The notes beneath the pieces are model-generated. The model saw only the letters and a list, made by a program, of their open reading frames with translations, was not told where the DNA came from and ran no database searches. From contig CAZRDX010000022.1 in NCBI GenBank assembly GCA_964599235.1, forward strand, positions 1 through 64,000: 64,000 bases of DNA. The letters are read 5' to 3'. This stretch comes from DRPN01 sp964599235. Lineage in GTDB: Bacteria; Bacteroidota; Bacteroidia; Bacteroidales; VadinHA17. The position numbers and the translations under genes are program-made. How positions within the stretch are numbered: the first letter of the stretch is position 1; each line of letters starts with the position of its first letter. Below are positions 1 through 7,601 of the stretch, piece by piece.

Positions 1-580
1 CGTCACGGTTATAACGGTTCTTCAAAAGATAGCCCGGGATAAGATATGCTGTCACGAGGGAGACGGCCACCACCAGGTATGTATAGAGATCCGGCACATA
101 AAGGATCACGATGGCAAAGACCCATGCCGACAGTCCGCCGACGATCAACGGCCGGAACCGCAGCATTCCGCCCGAGACGAAGGTGGCCAGGCCGTAGAGG
201 GCGAGGATCAGGCCGTCGGCAGCACGCCAGGGGATCACCCCCGTGCCGGCCATGAAGAGCACGATCACCAGCACCATGAAAAAGGCCCACCAGAGGTAGA
301 TCATGGTCTTGTCAAACCAGGTCATCACCCGTGCCTCTCTCCCCTGCCTGTACCCGGCGATGACGGAGACCACCATACCGGCGGCCATCAGCACCGGCCA
401 GGGCAGCCAGGGCTTGTCATAGCCGGCCGTGACCAGCACAAAGTTGAGGACGCTGGCCGACAACATCAGCCAGCCCCAGAGCAGATAATAGAATCCGTTG
501 TCGCGGATCTTCGACCGCGAGCTCTCGATCATCTCGGTGATGATCTTCAGACTTTCCTGTTCCGTCATTTTTGTTTCCAT
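1..580 (-). CDS. Multi-pass membrane protein, hypothetical, 3' part cut by window edge
   Basis: Reading the minus strand from the ATG at 580 gives an open frame with no stop to the left edge (at least 193 residues). The protein begins METKMTEQESLKIITEMI and then has about six hydrophobic stretches rich in Trp, Leu and Val (for example YLLWGWLMLSASVLNFVLV), so it looks like an integral inner-membrane protein with a short cytoplasmic N-terminal helix. A second in-frame ATG at 568 (MTEQES...) could equally be the start. It lies 18 bp behind the outer-membrane-type gene at 599-1321 and is probably co-transcribed with it. I recall similar N-termini in uncharacterised Bacteroidota membrane proteins, but no function is known to me. 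The C-terminus is outside the window. Confidence 0.7.
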   Translation of the reverse strand, partial: METKMTEQESLKIITEMIESSRSKIRDNGFYYLLWGWLMLSASVLNFVLVTAGYDKPWLPWPVLMAAGMVVSVIAGYRQGREARVMTWFDKTMIYLWWAFFMVLVIVLFMAGTGVIPWRAADGLILALYGLATFVSGGMLRFRPLIVGGLSAWVFAIVILYVPDLYTYLVVAVSLVTAYLIPGYLLKNRYNRD

Positions 581-598
581 GATACAAATATTTTGAGG

Positions 599-1321
599 TT
601 ATTTTCTTACAAAACCACCGCCGCCGAGGGTGATACGCACGTAAAAGCCGGACATGCCGGCTGCCGGCGCTCCGGTCAGCTTACGGTCGTCCAGCATCCA
701 GTTGTCATCTGCGGTGTCCAGAAGGTAACCGGCTTTCAGGCCCACCAGCCATCCGCCGGTGCCGCTCCCCTTTTGTCCGCCCCCCACAAACCACTCGATC
801 CCCACGGAAAAGTTCATCATGAACCCTCCGTGCATGAGCAACGACTGGTGCTCAGGATCGTGGAGCAACGCATCAAAGCTGTCCGGCAGCCCTGTCCTGT
901 CCGTGATCAGCACCGACATGCCGCCACCCCCGGCGCCCACCAACGGGTAGGCAAGGATACTCCCCCGGCTCAACACGACATACCCGACGTTCAGAAAACC
1001 ATAGCCGCCGGAAGAAGTTACGTTGTACCGTGGTCCGGTGGCAGGGGAAGAGATCACTCCCCCTCCCTCACCTCCGAGGATCAGGTTGCGGAAAATATAA
1101 TGCCCTCCTCCCCCCAGGAACCATCCGCCCTCCGGCAGGGCAGGGAGGCCCTGTTCTGAGAAACGGGCGTTGAGAGCCGCCGGATCCATACGGCTGTAAC
1201 CGGTCATGAAATAACCACTGCCGCCGTAAATCTTTGTGCCGGCCGGCTCCTGGGCAGGCAACGACACCGCCACAACAGCCTGCAACACTATGAGCGCAAG
1301 GGAAAAACTGAAGCTTTTCAT
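599..1321 (-). CDS. Exported outer-membrane-type protein, hypothetical
   Basis: About 240 residues. The start at 1321 (MKSFSFSLALIVLQAVVAV...) gives a clean Sec signal peptide ending near LPAQ; the frame opens further upstream, but the promoter at 1348-1379 would then lie inside the gene. The mature part is Gly- and aromatic-rich with alternating hydrophobic strands (GSGYFMTGYSRMD, NLILGGEGGGV, GYGFLNVGYVVL) and ends in a strand-like FYVRITLGGGGF segment, which suggests a small beta-barrel or barrel-like surface protein. No enzyme motif is visible and I do not recognise a named family. It is the first gene of a probable two-gene unit with the membrane protein at 1-580. Confidence 0.65.
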   Translation of the reverse strand: MKSFSFSLALIVLQAVVAVSLPAQEPAGTKIYGGSGYFMTGYSRMDPAALNARFSEQGLPALPEGGWFLGGGGHYIFRNLILGGEGGGVISSPATGPRYNVTSSGGYGFLNVGYVVLSRGSILAYPLVGAGGGGMSVLITDRTGLPDSFDALLHDPEHQSLLMHGGFMMNFSVGIEWFVGGGQKGSGTGGWLVGLKAGYLLDTADDNWMLDDRKLTGAPAAGMSGFYVRITLGGGGFVRK

Positions 1322-1347
1322 GGTATTCCGTTTTTCGTTTGATGATA

Positions 1348-1379
1348 CAAACATACCTATAGTTTATTTTATAAACAAA
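1348..1379 (-). promoter_or_regulatory. Bacteroidota -33/-7 promoter for the 599-1321 gene
   Basis: Read on the minus strand, TTTG at 1379-1376 is followed after 20 bp by TATGTTTG at 1355-1348. This matches the Bacteroidota primary sigma-factor consensus TTTG-N19/20-TAnnTTTG. The predicted start of transcription is near 1342, about 20 bp before the ATG at 1321. Confidence 0.6.
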
Positions 1380-1674
1380 TTTATATTTGTATTTTTAAAA
1401 TTCCGGCAGAACAGGATTCCGGAACATTTTTTTCTGTGAATGGATCTTTCAGAGGGGGGTGTTGTTACGCAGATATACGACCAGGCAGTGTCAACAGCAA
1501 TACTCACGCACTCAGTATCACAACACGCTGTATTACTGATAATCCAGAAATATTAAATACCTATTTTAAAACCTATTTTAATACCTATTTAAATAGGTAT
1601 TTTTTCATTGCCGCCATATTGTCTGATCATGATCGTTTGAACATACCCACTCACCACTCATCTCTCACCTCCCC
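1356..1674. other. AT-rich intergenic region without a gene
   Basis: About 320 bp between the promoter of the 599-1321 gene and the end of the UroD-like pseudogene. It is much richer in A/T than the surroundings and contains the 12-bp tandem repeat at 1559-1606. No open frame here has a credible start, composition or homology; the plus-strand frame through it merely reads the repeat as four-residue units. Confidence 0.6.
1559..1606. repeat. 12-bp tandem repeat, unit ACCTATTTWAAW
   Basis: Three units in exact 12-bp register: ACCTATTTTAAA (1559-1570), ACCTATTTTAAT (1571-1582) and ACCTATTTAAAT (1583-1594), followed by a diverged unit, AGGTATTTTTTC (1595-1606). The third unit with its flank forms a perfect 22-bp palindrome (1580-1601) followed by a run of T, so it may also fold as a weak terminator-like hairpin. 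The same unit recurs at 60482-60529. Confidence 0.75.
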
Positions 1675-2210
1675 CTACCGGAACGCCCGGGTCGTTTCGA
1701 TCATGGCGAAAAGGTTCGCTTCAGGGGCAAAAGAGGGGTTGGCACATCCTGCATTCAGGGTAAAAGGGTGGTTCGCTGCACAGTTCGGGCAGTTCCAGTG
1801 TAACGCGCCGCACCTCTTCGGGAGTGCCGAGGGCGACGACGCCGCCGGGGTCGATGTTGCCGATCAGGGTCTCCCTGTCTTTGAAGAGATCGTGAACCCA
1901 GTGTATGTCGGTCTTACAGTCCCGTCCGAAGGCATCGGCATCCGCCGGAGATGCGGGCCGCCTTCTCGCCGGGGAAGTCCACCGGCGCCCCCACGGCACC
2001 CGCCAGCATCACGGTATCCATAATGCCGTGGTACCGGTATTTCTCCACGGCAGCGATGAAAGCCCCGGCCATGCCCCCAGGGTCGTCACGGAACTGTGGC
2101 ATGGTGATCCCGTACTCCCGTACCGCCATGAGGTAATTGTGCAGCATAACAGGCACCATGTCCGCGGGTTCGCCTTTCAGGGGAGCGGAAATGCGCTCAT
2201 TTCCGTTCAC
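1675..2210 (-). pseudogene. Uroporphyrinogen decarboxylase / MtaA-like gene, internally deleted and frameshifted
   Basis: Three frames on the minus strand each encode a piece of one family. From the GTG at 2210 comes an N-terminal part, VNGNERISAPLKGEPADMVPV..., through GAPVDFPGE. Near 1930 a second frame supplies KTDIHWVHDLFKDRETLIGN and IDPGGVVALGTPEEV, which are typical of the C-terminal third. Near 1755 a third frame gives the end, LNAGCANPSFAPEANLFAMI, with a stop at 1675; the switch falls at a CCCTTTTACC run. About 175 of the usual 330 to 350 residues remain, so the barrel core is missing. The 5' end overlaps the stop of the preceding hydrolase gene by 14 bp. UroD/MtaA relatives act on porphyrins or in corrinoid methyl transfer; this copy should be inactive. 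Confidence 0.75.
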
Positions 2211-3261
2211 GGTCGTTCTGTTGACGGGGATGTTCTTTCAGTGGTATGATCTCTCCCGTTTCAGGCACCCAAACACTTGTTTCCGGCAGGACGTCTGTCA
2301 TGATCTTTTCGCTCCAGGCTTTCAGGCCTGCCGTATCGAGCACTTTCTCGCCGTAATATTTCTCATCCTCCAGGCCGCTGTAGTGGGCCAGCAGGAGATG
2401 GCGGGGATGCAGACGTGCAGCGAAATCCGTCAGGGTCAGCAGATAATCACCCTTGCCGGGGAAATCGCGGAAGAAGCCCAGGAGATACCGGTAGTTGTTG
2501 TAGCTCTGGAAGTTGTGGGGGGCCATCAGCATTTCCCGGGAAAGGTTTTCCAGCCAGGGTTGCAGGTATCGTTCATCTTCGGGCCGGTGGCGGGTCACCG
2601 ACCAGTGGTTGCTTTTGGGATAGGGGAAGCGGTTGTTGGCGTCGGTGATGAGCCAGTCGACCTGATGCAGTTCCGTGAGGTCTTTCTCCTGCAGCAGGGG
2701 CAGCAGCACGTCGCCGGTGAAGAGGAGGCGTTCTTCTGCTGCGGGCACCTCCAGCAAGAGCATGGCCGCAGCGCGGGCGTGCGGACCGTGGTAGACGGGG
2801 TAGGCCGTCACGGTGATCCCCTCGCCCATCTCGTCCACCGGCACGGCCACGCCGTAGGGCAGGTCGGTGAAGTGCACCAGCTCTTCCAGGTGCGGCATCG
2901 TGGAGAGGATCTGCTCCCTGCATCCCCGCGTAGCATATACGGGATAACGCCGGTGCCCCCGGAAACGGTAATAGCTCTGAATGATCCAGTCCATGCCCAG
3001 CGTATGGTCGAAATGGGGATGGGTGATCAGCATGGCGTCGGGGATGCGGTTGCCGTGGCGCAGCAGAAAAGGCACAATGCCATGTCCCGCATCGATGAGC
3101 AGGTCCCTGACCACCTTGCCCCGCTCATCCTTCTTCAGAAGAGAATAGGAAGCATTGGCATAGTCGGGCGCATCCGGCAGGGAATAGAAAGGATGCACCT
3201 GGGCGATGGGTATGGGCCAGGCATTGCCACGACCGTTGATCCTGAGTGCGTAGTCTTTCAT
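2197..3261 (-). CDS. Metallo-beta-lactamase-fold hydrolase
   Basis: 354 residues. The start at 3261 overlaps the stop of the S46 peptidase gene by 4 bp (ATGA), which indicates translational coupling; the longer open frame upstream is only the shadow of that gene. The protein carries the zinc-binding HxHxDH motif (ITHPHFDHTLGMDW, about residue 80), a later GDV-type Asp in RLLFTGDVLLP, a further DANNRFPYPKSNHW segment and a terminal His in LLLAHYSG. This pattern resembles the PhnP/PqqB-like branch of the MBL fold (phosphodiesterase-type hydrolases) rather than beta-lactamases. No signal peptide is visible, so it is probably cytoplasmic. The substrate cannot be deduced. Its partner downstream is the decayed UroD-like gene. 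Confidence 0.8.
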   Translation of the reverse strand: MKDYALRINGRGNAWPIPIAQVHPFYSLPDAPDYANASYSLLKKDERGKVVRDLLIDAGHGIVPFLLRHGNRIPDAMLITHPHFDHTLGMDWIIQSYYRFRGHRRYPVYATRGCREQILSTMPHLEELVHFTDLPYGVAVPVDEMGEGITVTAYPVYHGPHARAAAMLLLEVPAAEERLLFTGDVLLPLLQEKDLTELHQVDWLITDANNRFPYPKSNHWSVTRHRPEDERYLQPWLENLSREMLMAPHNFQSYNNYRYLLGFFRDFPGKGDYLLTLTDFAARLHPRHLLLAHYSGLEDEKYYGEKVLDTAGLKAWSEKIMTDVLPETSVWVPETGEIIPLKEHPRQQNDRERK

Positions 3262-5396
3262 TCTATGATCTTCATTTCCTTCAGCAACCATCCCGCTCCG
3301 GCGTACTTGTCGATGAGGAACAGTGCATAGCGTATGTCGAGGGAGATATTGCGGCACTGGTCGGGGTTGTACATCAGGTCGCTCATCACCCCTTCCCAGG
3401 CGCGGTCGAAGTTGACCCCGATGAGGTGGCCTTCGGCGTTGAGCACCGGGCTGCCGGAGTTGCCGCCGGTGGTATGGTTGGTGGCAATGAAACACACCGG
3501 CATGCGCCCTCCCTCGCCGTATCGGCCGAAATCCTTGTTGCGGTACAGCTCTTTCAGCTTCTCCGGCACATGGTAGTCGTAGATGTCGGGGTTGTCTTTC
3601 TCCATCACCCCCGTGAGCGTGGAGAGGTAGAGGTATTTCACGGCATCTTTCGGCTCATAACCCTTCACCTTGCCATAGGTGACGCGCAGGGTGAAGTTGG
3701 CATCGGGATAGAGATGTTCGCCTTTGCGGAACGCCATCTGTCCGGCCATGTAGAGCCTGTCGAGGCGTTTCTTCTCCCTGTCGAGCCTGCGGAACTCCGG
3801 ATATATCTTTCCGGAATAAATGTCGGCCACCTGCGAGGCGAGGATGAAGGCCGGGTCTTTGCGCAGTTTCTTCAGCGAGGCGGGGGAGAGATCGTCGAGG
3901 AAGGCCTCCATTTTGCGGGGGTCGGCAAAAAGGGTGCGGGCGTAAAAACGCTCCATGTATTTCTCCTCTTTTCCTTCCCAGCGCAGGAGTTCTTCGGGCC
4001 AGAGGTCGCGCGGCATGATCTCGCGGTATTTTTCCAACAGGGCCAGGAAGAGCTGCTTGTCGACCTCCACGTCGTAATCCCTGAAGAAGGCTTCGCTTCT
4101 TTTTTTCAGGGTTTCTTTCCTGTCGGCGATCCCGGCGGGGTCTTCGTTCTCGAGGAACAGGAAATAGCGGGCCAGACCGGCTGCCTCGATGCCGTAGCGG
4201 ATGAACACCTCGGAGAGTGTGGCGGCCCAGAGATCGTAACGACCGTAGTCGGGATAGAGGCGGGCATATGCCGGCAGCAGATCACCATATTTCTCTTTCC
4301 TTTGCGGGTCGGCCTCGGCCCAGGCTTGGAATTTCTTCTCGAAGGCCTGTTTTTTTGCTATGGCGTCCAGCTTGTTAAGGCCCCGTATCTCGCCGATCCA
4401 TCTTTTCCATGAGTTGCTGATGCTGGCGTTCTTGGCCGCATACTGGATGCGCACCTTCGGGTCGGCCTCCTGGGCGGCGTTGATGATTTCCAGCTTTTTG
4501 TCACGTATGTCGATCAGCCGGGGATAGAGGTCGTGCACCAGCATCTTCAGGTGGTACGAAGGAGCATATTCGTAGGTGCTTCCCGGATAGCCCATCACCA
4601 TGGTGAAGTCGCCGGGATGGACCCCCTTCAGGGAGATGGGGAAGAAGTAAGCCGGTCTGTAGGGCCGGTTGTCGGGGGAATAGTCGGCCGGCTCGTTGTC
4701 TTTGCCGGCGTAGATGCGGAAGAGGGAGAAGTCGCCCGTATGGCGCGGCCACATCCAGTTGTCGGTATCTCCGCCGAACTTACCGATGGCCGAGGGGGGT
4801 GCCCCCACCAGCCGCACGTCACGGTACACTTTCTGCACGATGAGGAAGTACTGGTTACCCAAGTAGAAAGGCTTCACCTCGGCCCGATAGACCGTGCCTT
4901 TCACGGCCTCATCGACGATCGTGCGGCTCTCTTCCCCGATGATCTTCTCCCTTTCTTCCTCGCTCATCCGGTCGTTCACCTTGCTGAGGATGCGGTCGGT
5001 GACATCCTCCATCCTGACCAGGAAGGTGACGGTGAGGCCGGGGTTGGGCAGCTCCTCGTCGCGCGACATGGCCCAGAAGCCATGGGTGAGGTAGTCGTGC
5101 TCGACGGTGGAATGACGCTGGATGCTGCGGTAGCCGCAATGATGGTTGGTGATGAGCAGTCCTTCGGGCGAGATCAGCTCGGCCGTGCAGCCCCCGCCGA
5201 AGATCACCACCGCATCCTTCATGCTGGCGCGGTTGATGCTGTAGATATCTTCGGCCGTGAGCCGGAAACCTTCCCGTTGCATGATGTCGATGTTGAAACG
5301 ATCCAGCAGCATGGGGATCCACATGCCCTCGTCGGCACGCAGGACGCTCAGGGCTACGAGCAGTGAAAGAAGAAGCGATGAGAACAGTCTTTTCAT
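3258..5396 (-). CDS. S46-family dipeptidyl-peptidase, DPP11-like
   Basis: 712 residues with a Sec signal peptide (MKRLFSSLLLSLLVALSVLRA). The catalytic His is in LLITNHHCGY (about residue 86), the Asp region is TDNWMWPRHTGDFS, and the nucleophile is the Ser of GGNSGSPVLN (about 647). Eighteen residues after this Ser is an Arg (VNFDRAWEG). In characterised enzymes Arg at this position (Arg673 of Porphyromonas DPP11) gives Asp/Glu specificity, while DPP7 has Gly, so I infer a DPP11-type periplasmic enzyme releasing dipeptides with an acidic P1 residue. Length is normal for S46. The gene lies 57 bp behind maf and is coupled to the downstream hydrolase gene. It would feed peptide uptake and amino-acid fermentation. 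Confidence 0.92.
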   Translation of the reverse strand: MKRLFSSLLLSLLVALSVLRADEGMWIPMLLDRFNIDIMQREGFRLTAEDIYSINRASMKDAVVIFGGGCTAELISPEGLLITNHHCGYRSIQRHSTVEHDYLTHGFWAMSRDEELPNPGLTVTFLVRMEDVTDRILSKVNDRMSEEEREKIIGEESRTIVDEAVKGTVYRAEVKPFYLGNQYFLIVQKVYRDVRLVGAPPSAIGKFGGDTDNWMWPRHTGDFSLFRIYAGKDNEPADYSPDNRPYRPAYFFPISLKGVHPGDFTMVMGYPGSTYEYAPSYHLKMLVHDLYPRLIDIRDKKLEIINAAQEADPKVRIQYAAKNASISNSWKRWIGEIRGLNKLDAIAKKQAFEKKFQAWAEADPQRKEKYGDLLPAYARLYPDYGRYDLWAATLSEVFIRYGIEAAGLARYFLFLENEDPAGIADRKETLKKRSEAFFRDYDVEVDKQLFLALLEKYREIMPRDLWPEELLRWEGKEEKYMERFYARTLFADPRKMEAFLDDLSPASLKKLRKDPAFILASQVADIYSGKIYPEFRRLDREKKRLDRLYMAGQMAFRKGEHLYPDANFTLRVTYGKVKGYEPKDAVKYLYLSTLTGVMEKDNPDIYDYHVPEKLKELYRNKDFGRYGEGGRMPVCFIATNHTTGGNSGSPVLNAEGHLIGVNFDRAWEGVMSDLMYNPDQCRNISLDIRYALFLIDKYAGAGWLLKEMKIIE

Positions 5397-5453
5397 GGTA
5401 TCAGATTTTGTTCAGGCTTTTTGATCTCTCATGATCCGGTCGGTCATGATGTT

Positions 5454-6044
5454 TCAGAATGTTTTCAGGTAGCGGTACACCTGGTGCACGGGCAGGCCCA
5501 TGACGTTATAGAAGGATCCTTCGATCCTTTCCACGCTGACGTAACCTATCCATTCCTGTATACCGTAAGAGCCGGCTTTGTCGAGGGGGTGGTAGGTACG
5601 CACGTAGTAGTCGATCTCCTCGTCGGTGAGGGGTCCGAAGAAAACGCGTGAGGTTGCGCTGAAGCAGCGTTCTTTGTGGAGGGAGTGCAGGCATACGCCG
5701 GTGATGACGCGGTGCATCCTGCCTGCCAGGCGGTGCAGCATCGCCCGTGCCTCCTCTTCGTCTGCCGGCTTGCCGATCACCTCCTCACCGAGGAGCACCA
5801 GCGTGTCGGCCGTGAGCAGGAGGGCATGTTCGTTCAGCAGATAACGGGCTGCCCCGGCCTTTTTCTTAGCCAGGCACACCGGCATCTCCTCCGGCGGCGT
5901 CCCTTCCGGGCATCGTTCGTCCACCTCGATGCCGGTGACCACCTCGAGGGGAATGTCGAGGCCTTCCATGAGCATGCGGCGGCGTGGCGAGGCTGAGGCG
6001 AGGATCACTTTCCGGTAGGGCGGCGGCAGCTTCATCGTCGGCAT
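5454..6044 (-). CDS. maf: Maf-family nucleoside triphosphate pyrophosphatase
   Basis: About 196 residues from the ATG at 6044; a TTG at 6059 and an ATG at 6035 (MKLPPPYRK) are alternatives. Maf signatures are clear: VILASASPRRRMLMEGL at the N-terminus, LLLTADTLV with the catalytic Asp, GKPADEEEA, and KAGSYGIQEWIG near the C-terminus. The YGIQ form is that of the dTTP/UTP pyrophosphatase (YhdE) subgroup, which hydrolyses dTTP, UTP and modified pyrimidine nucleotides to monophosphates. The gene follows the UbiA prenyltransferase with only a few bases between them, in a run of tightly packed minus-strand genes. Confidence 0.93.
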   Translation of the reverse strand: MPTMKLPPPYRKVILASASPRRRMLMEGLDIPLEVVTGIEVDERCPEGTPPEEMPVCLAKKKAGAARYLLNEHALLLTADTLVLLGEEVIGKPADEEEARAMLHRLAGRMHRVITGVCLHSLHKERCFSATSRVFFGPLTDEEIDYYVRTYHPLDKAGSYGIQEWIGYVSVERIEGSFYNVMGLPVHQVYRYLKTF

Positions 6045-6051
6045 GTTGGTA

Positions 6052-7044
6052 TCAGGCAAGCAGGCTGGAGAAAAGATAGCTGGCCAGTACCAAGTAGAGC
6101 AGTCCTGCCAGCATGATCCCTTTGGTGAGGAGGGAACAGCGGTGGTATACCTGGGGCGAGCGGGCCCGCATCATGCGCCAGGCCAGCCATAAGAGGGGCA
6201 GCTCCAGGAAAAGAGTCGTATAGATGATCGTCAGGGTATCCCGCAGGTAGAAGAAGACCACCCCGCCCAGCAACACCATCGTGAGGACGATCAGGCCGAT
6301 CACCACGTAACGTGTGGCATCCAGGCCGGCCACCACCGGCATCGACCGCCGTCCAAAGGAGAGATCTCCCTCGTAGTCCTCCATGTCCTTGATGATCTCC
6401 CGGATGAGGGTGAGCAGGAAGGCGAAGAGCGAAACGCCGGCTGACCACATCACCAGCGGCCGCCAGGTAGCATGATAAGCGATCATCTGCGGCGCGAAGA
6501 GCTTCGTGAGCGCAGGGATCTCGAAAAGCGTCACCGTGAAAGGTACCAGCGCCGTCAGAAAAGCCACCAGCAGGTTGCCCACGAGGAACTGTCTCTTGTA
6601 GGTGGTGGAATAGAACCAGAGCAGGCCGGCAATGAGGACAAAGATGACAGCCAGGAAGGAGAAGCCGATGGCAAAGGAGAGATAGACACCGGCACCCACA
6701 CCCAGCACGTTGAGCAGGACATGGATGACCAGCGCCTCACGACGGGAGATGCTCCGCTCCACCACCATCCTCTCGGGACGGTTGATACGGTCGGTGCGGG
6801 TATCGAAATAATCGTTGATGACATACCCTGCTGCCGTGAGCATAACGGTGGAGAAGACCAGCAGGAAGAAGTGGAAGTCGGACAGGGCCAGATGAAGGCC
6901 GGGCACCACCACGGGTGTACCGTTCCACTCTCCCGGCATATGACGCAGCAGGGGAGCCAACAGGGCATACCGCATGAGACACTGCGTGGCGATGATGATC
7001 AGCAGGTTCTGCCAGCGGATGAGACGTAAGAAAGCTTTGATCAT
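6052..7044 (-). CDS. UbiA-superfamily prenyltransferase, GGGP-synthase-like
   Basis: 330 residues from the ATG at 7044 (MIKAFLRLIRWQNLLIII); the upstream extension of the frame has shadow-like composition. The first Asp-rich motif is NDYFDTRTDRINRP (NDxxDxxxD) and the second is DMEDYEGD; both bind Mg2+-prenyl diphosphate in this family. Eight or so hydrophobic helices follow the UbiA layout. Bacteroidota proteins of this type are commonly labelled geranylgeranylglycerol-phosphate geranylgeranyltransferase by similarity to the archaeal enzyme, but the true acceptor is not known to me. It is too divergent from MenA or UbiA to assign to quinones. It sits between a KdsC-like phosphatase and maf, in a gene order I recall from other Bacteroidota. 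Confidence 0.85.
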   Translation of the reverse strand: MIKAFLRLIRWQNLLIIIATQCLMRYALLAPLLRHMPGEWNGTPVVVPGLHLALSDFHFFLLVFSTVMLTAAGYVINDYFDTRTDRINRPERMVVERSISRREALVIHVLLNVLGVGAGVYLSFAIGFSFLAVIFVLIAGLLWFYSTTYKRQFLVGNLLVAFLTALVPFTVTLFEIPALTKLFAPQMIAYHATWRPLVMWSAGVSLFAFLLTLIREIIKDMEDYEGDLSFGRRSMPVVAGLDATRYVVIGLIVLTMVLLGGVVFFYLRDTLTIIYTTLFLELPLLWLAWRMMRARSPQVYHRCSLLTKGIMLAGLLYLVLASYLFSSLLA

Positions 7045-7055
7045 ATTCTGTCGTA

Positions 7056-7601
7056 TTACCAGTGAAAAGCGTCGCCGTCCATCCATTGGTTGTGGAGGCG
7101 CAGCACCTGTTCGATGACGTCGCGCACACACCCCATGCCGCCATCGAGCCAGGAGATATAACGGGCCACCTGCTTGATCTCGGTGACCGCATCGGCCGGG
7201 GCTGTGGGGAAACCGACCATCTCCATGATCTCATAGTCGGGCAGATCATCGCCCATGTAGAGCACACCGGCCGGGTCAAGCCCGTGTTTCTCCAGGAACT
7301 GCAGAAAGCTCTCCTTTTTGTAAGAAGCTCCCATATAGATATCGGTGATGCCCAGGTTCTCCAGTCGTTTCCGCACGGCTGCCGTTTTTCCGCCGGTGAT
7401 GATACCTACGGGATAGCCTTTGCGGACGGCCAGCTGCAGGGCATAGCCGTCTTTGATGTTGACCGTGCGCATCGGCTCGCCCGAGGGATGCAGCGGCATC
7501 ACGGTATGGGAGAGCACCCCGTCGACGTCGAAGGCGAAGGCTTTCACTTTCCGCAGTTCTTCCTTGAAATTGCTCAGCTGCATAGGGTCACGGATGATCA
7601 T
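7056..7601 (-). CDS. KdsC-like HAD-superfamily phosphatase
   Basis: 181 residues. HAD motif I is AFAFDVDGVLSH, motif II lies around GIITGGKT, and motif III/IV is MGDDLPDYEIMEMVG, with no cap domain. Size and motifs fit 3-deoxy-D-manno-octulosonate 8-phosphate phosphatase (KdsC) of the Kdo pathway for lipopolysaccharide; a CMP-acylneuraminate-type relative is the alternative. The ATG at 7601 overlaps the stop of the DUF2520 gene by 14 bp; the ATG at 7583 would leave a 4-bp gap and may be the true start. UbiA follows 11 bp downstream, so these genes are almost certainly one operon. Confidence 0.82.
   Translation of the reverse strand: MIIRDPMQLSNFKEELRKVKAFAFDVDGVLSHTVMPLHPSGEPMRTVNIKDGYALQLAVRKGYPVGIITGGKTAAVRKRLENLGITDIYMGASYKKESFLQFLEKHGLDPAGVLYMGDDLPDYEIMEMVGFPTAPADAVTEIKQVARYISWLDGGMGCVRDVIEQVLRLHNQWMDGDAFHW

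Noticed and set aside
1559..1606. CRISPR array
   Set aside because: Units are only 12 bp, directly adjoining, without spacers, and there are no cas genes in the window.
2137..3330. 397-residue plus-strand frame
   Set aside because: Antisense to the MBL-fold hydrolase, which has an intact zinc motif.
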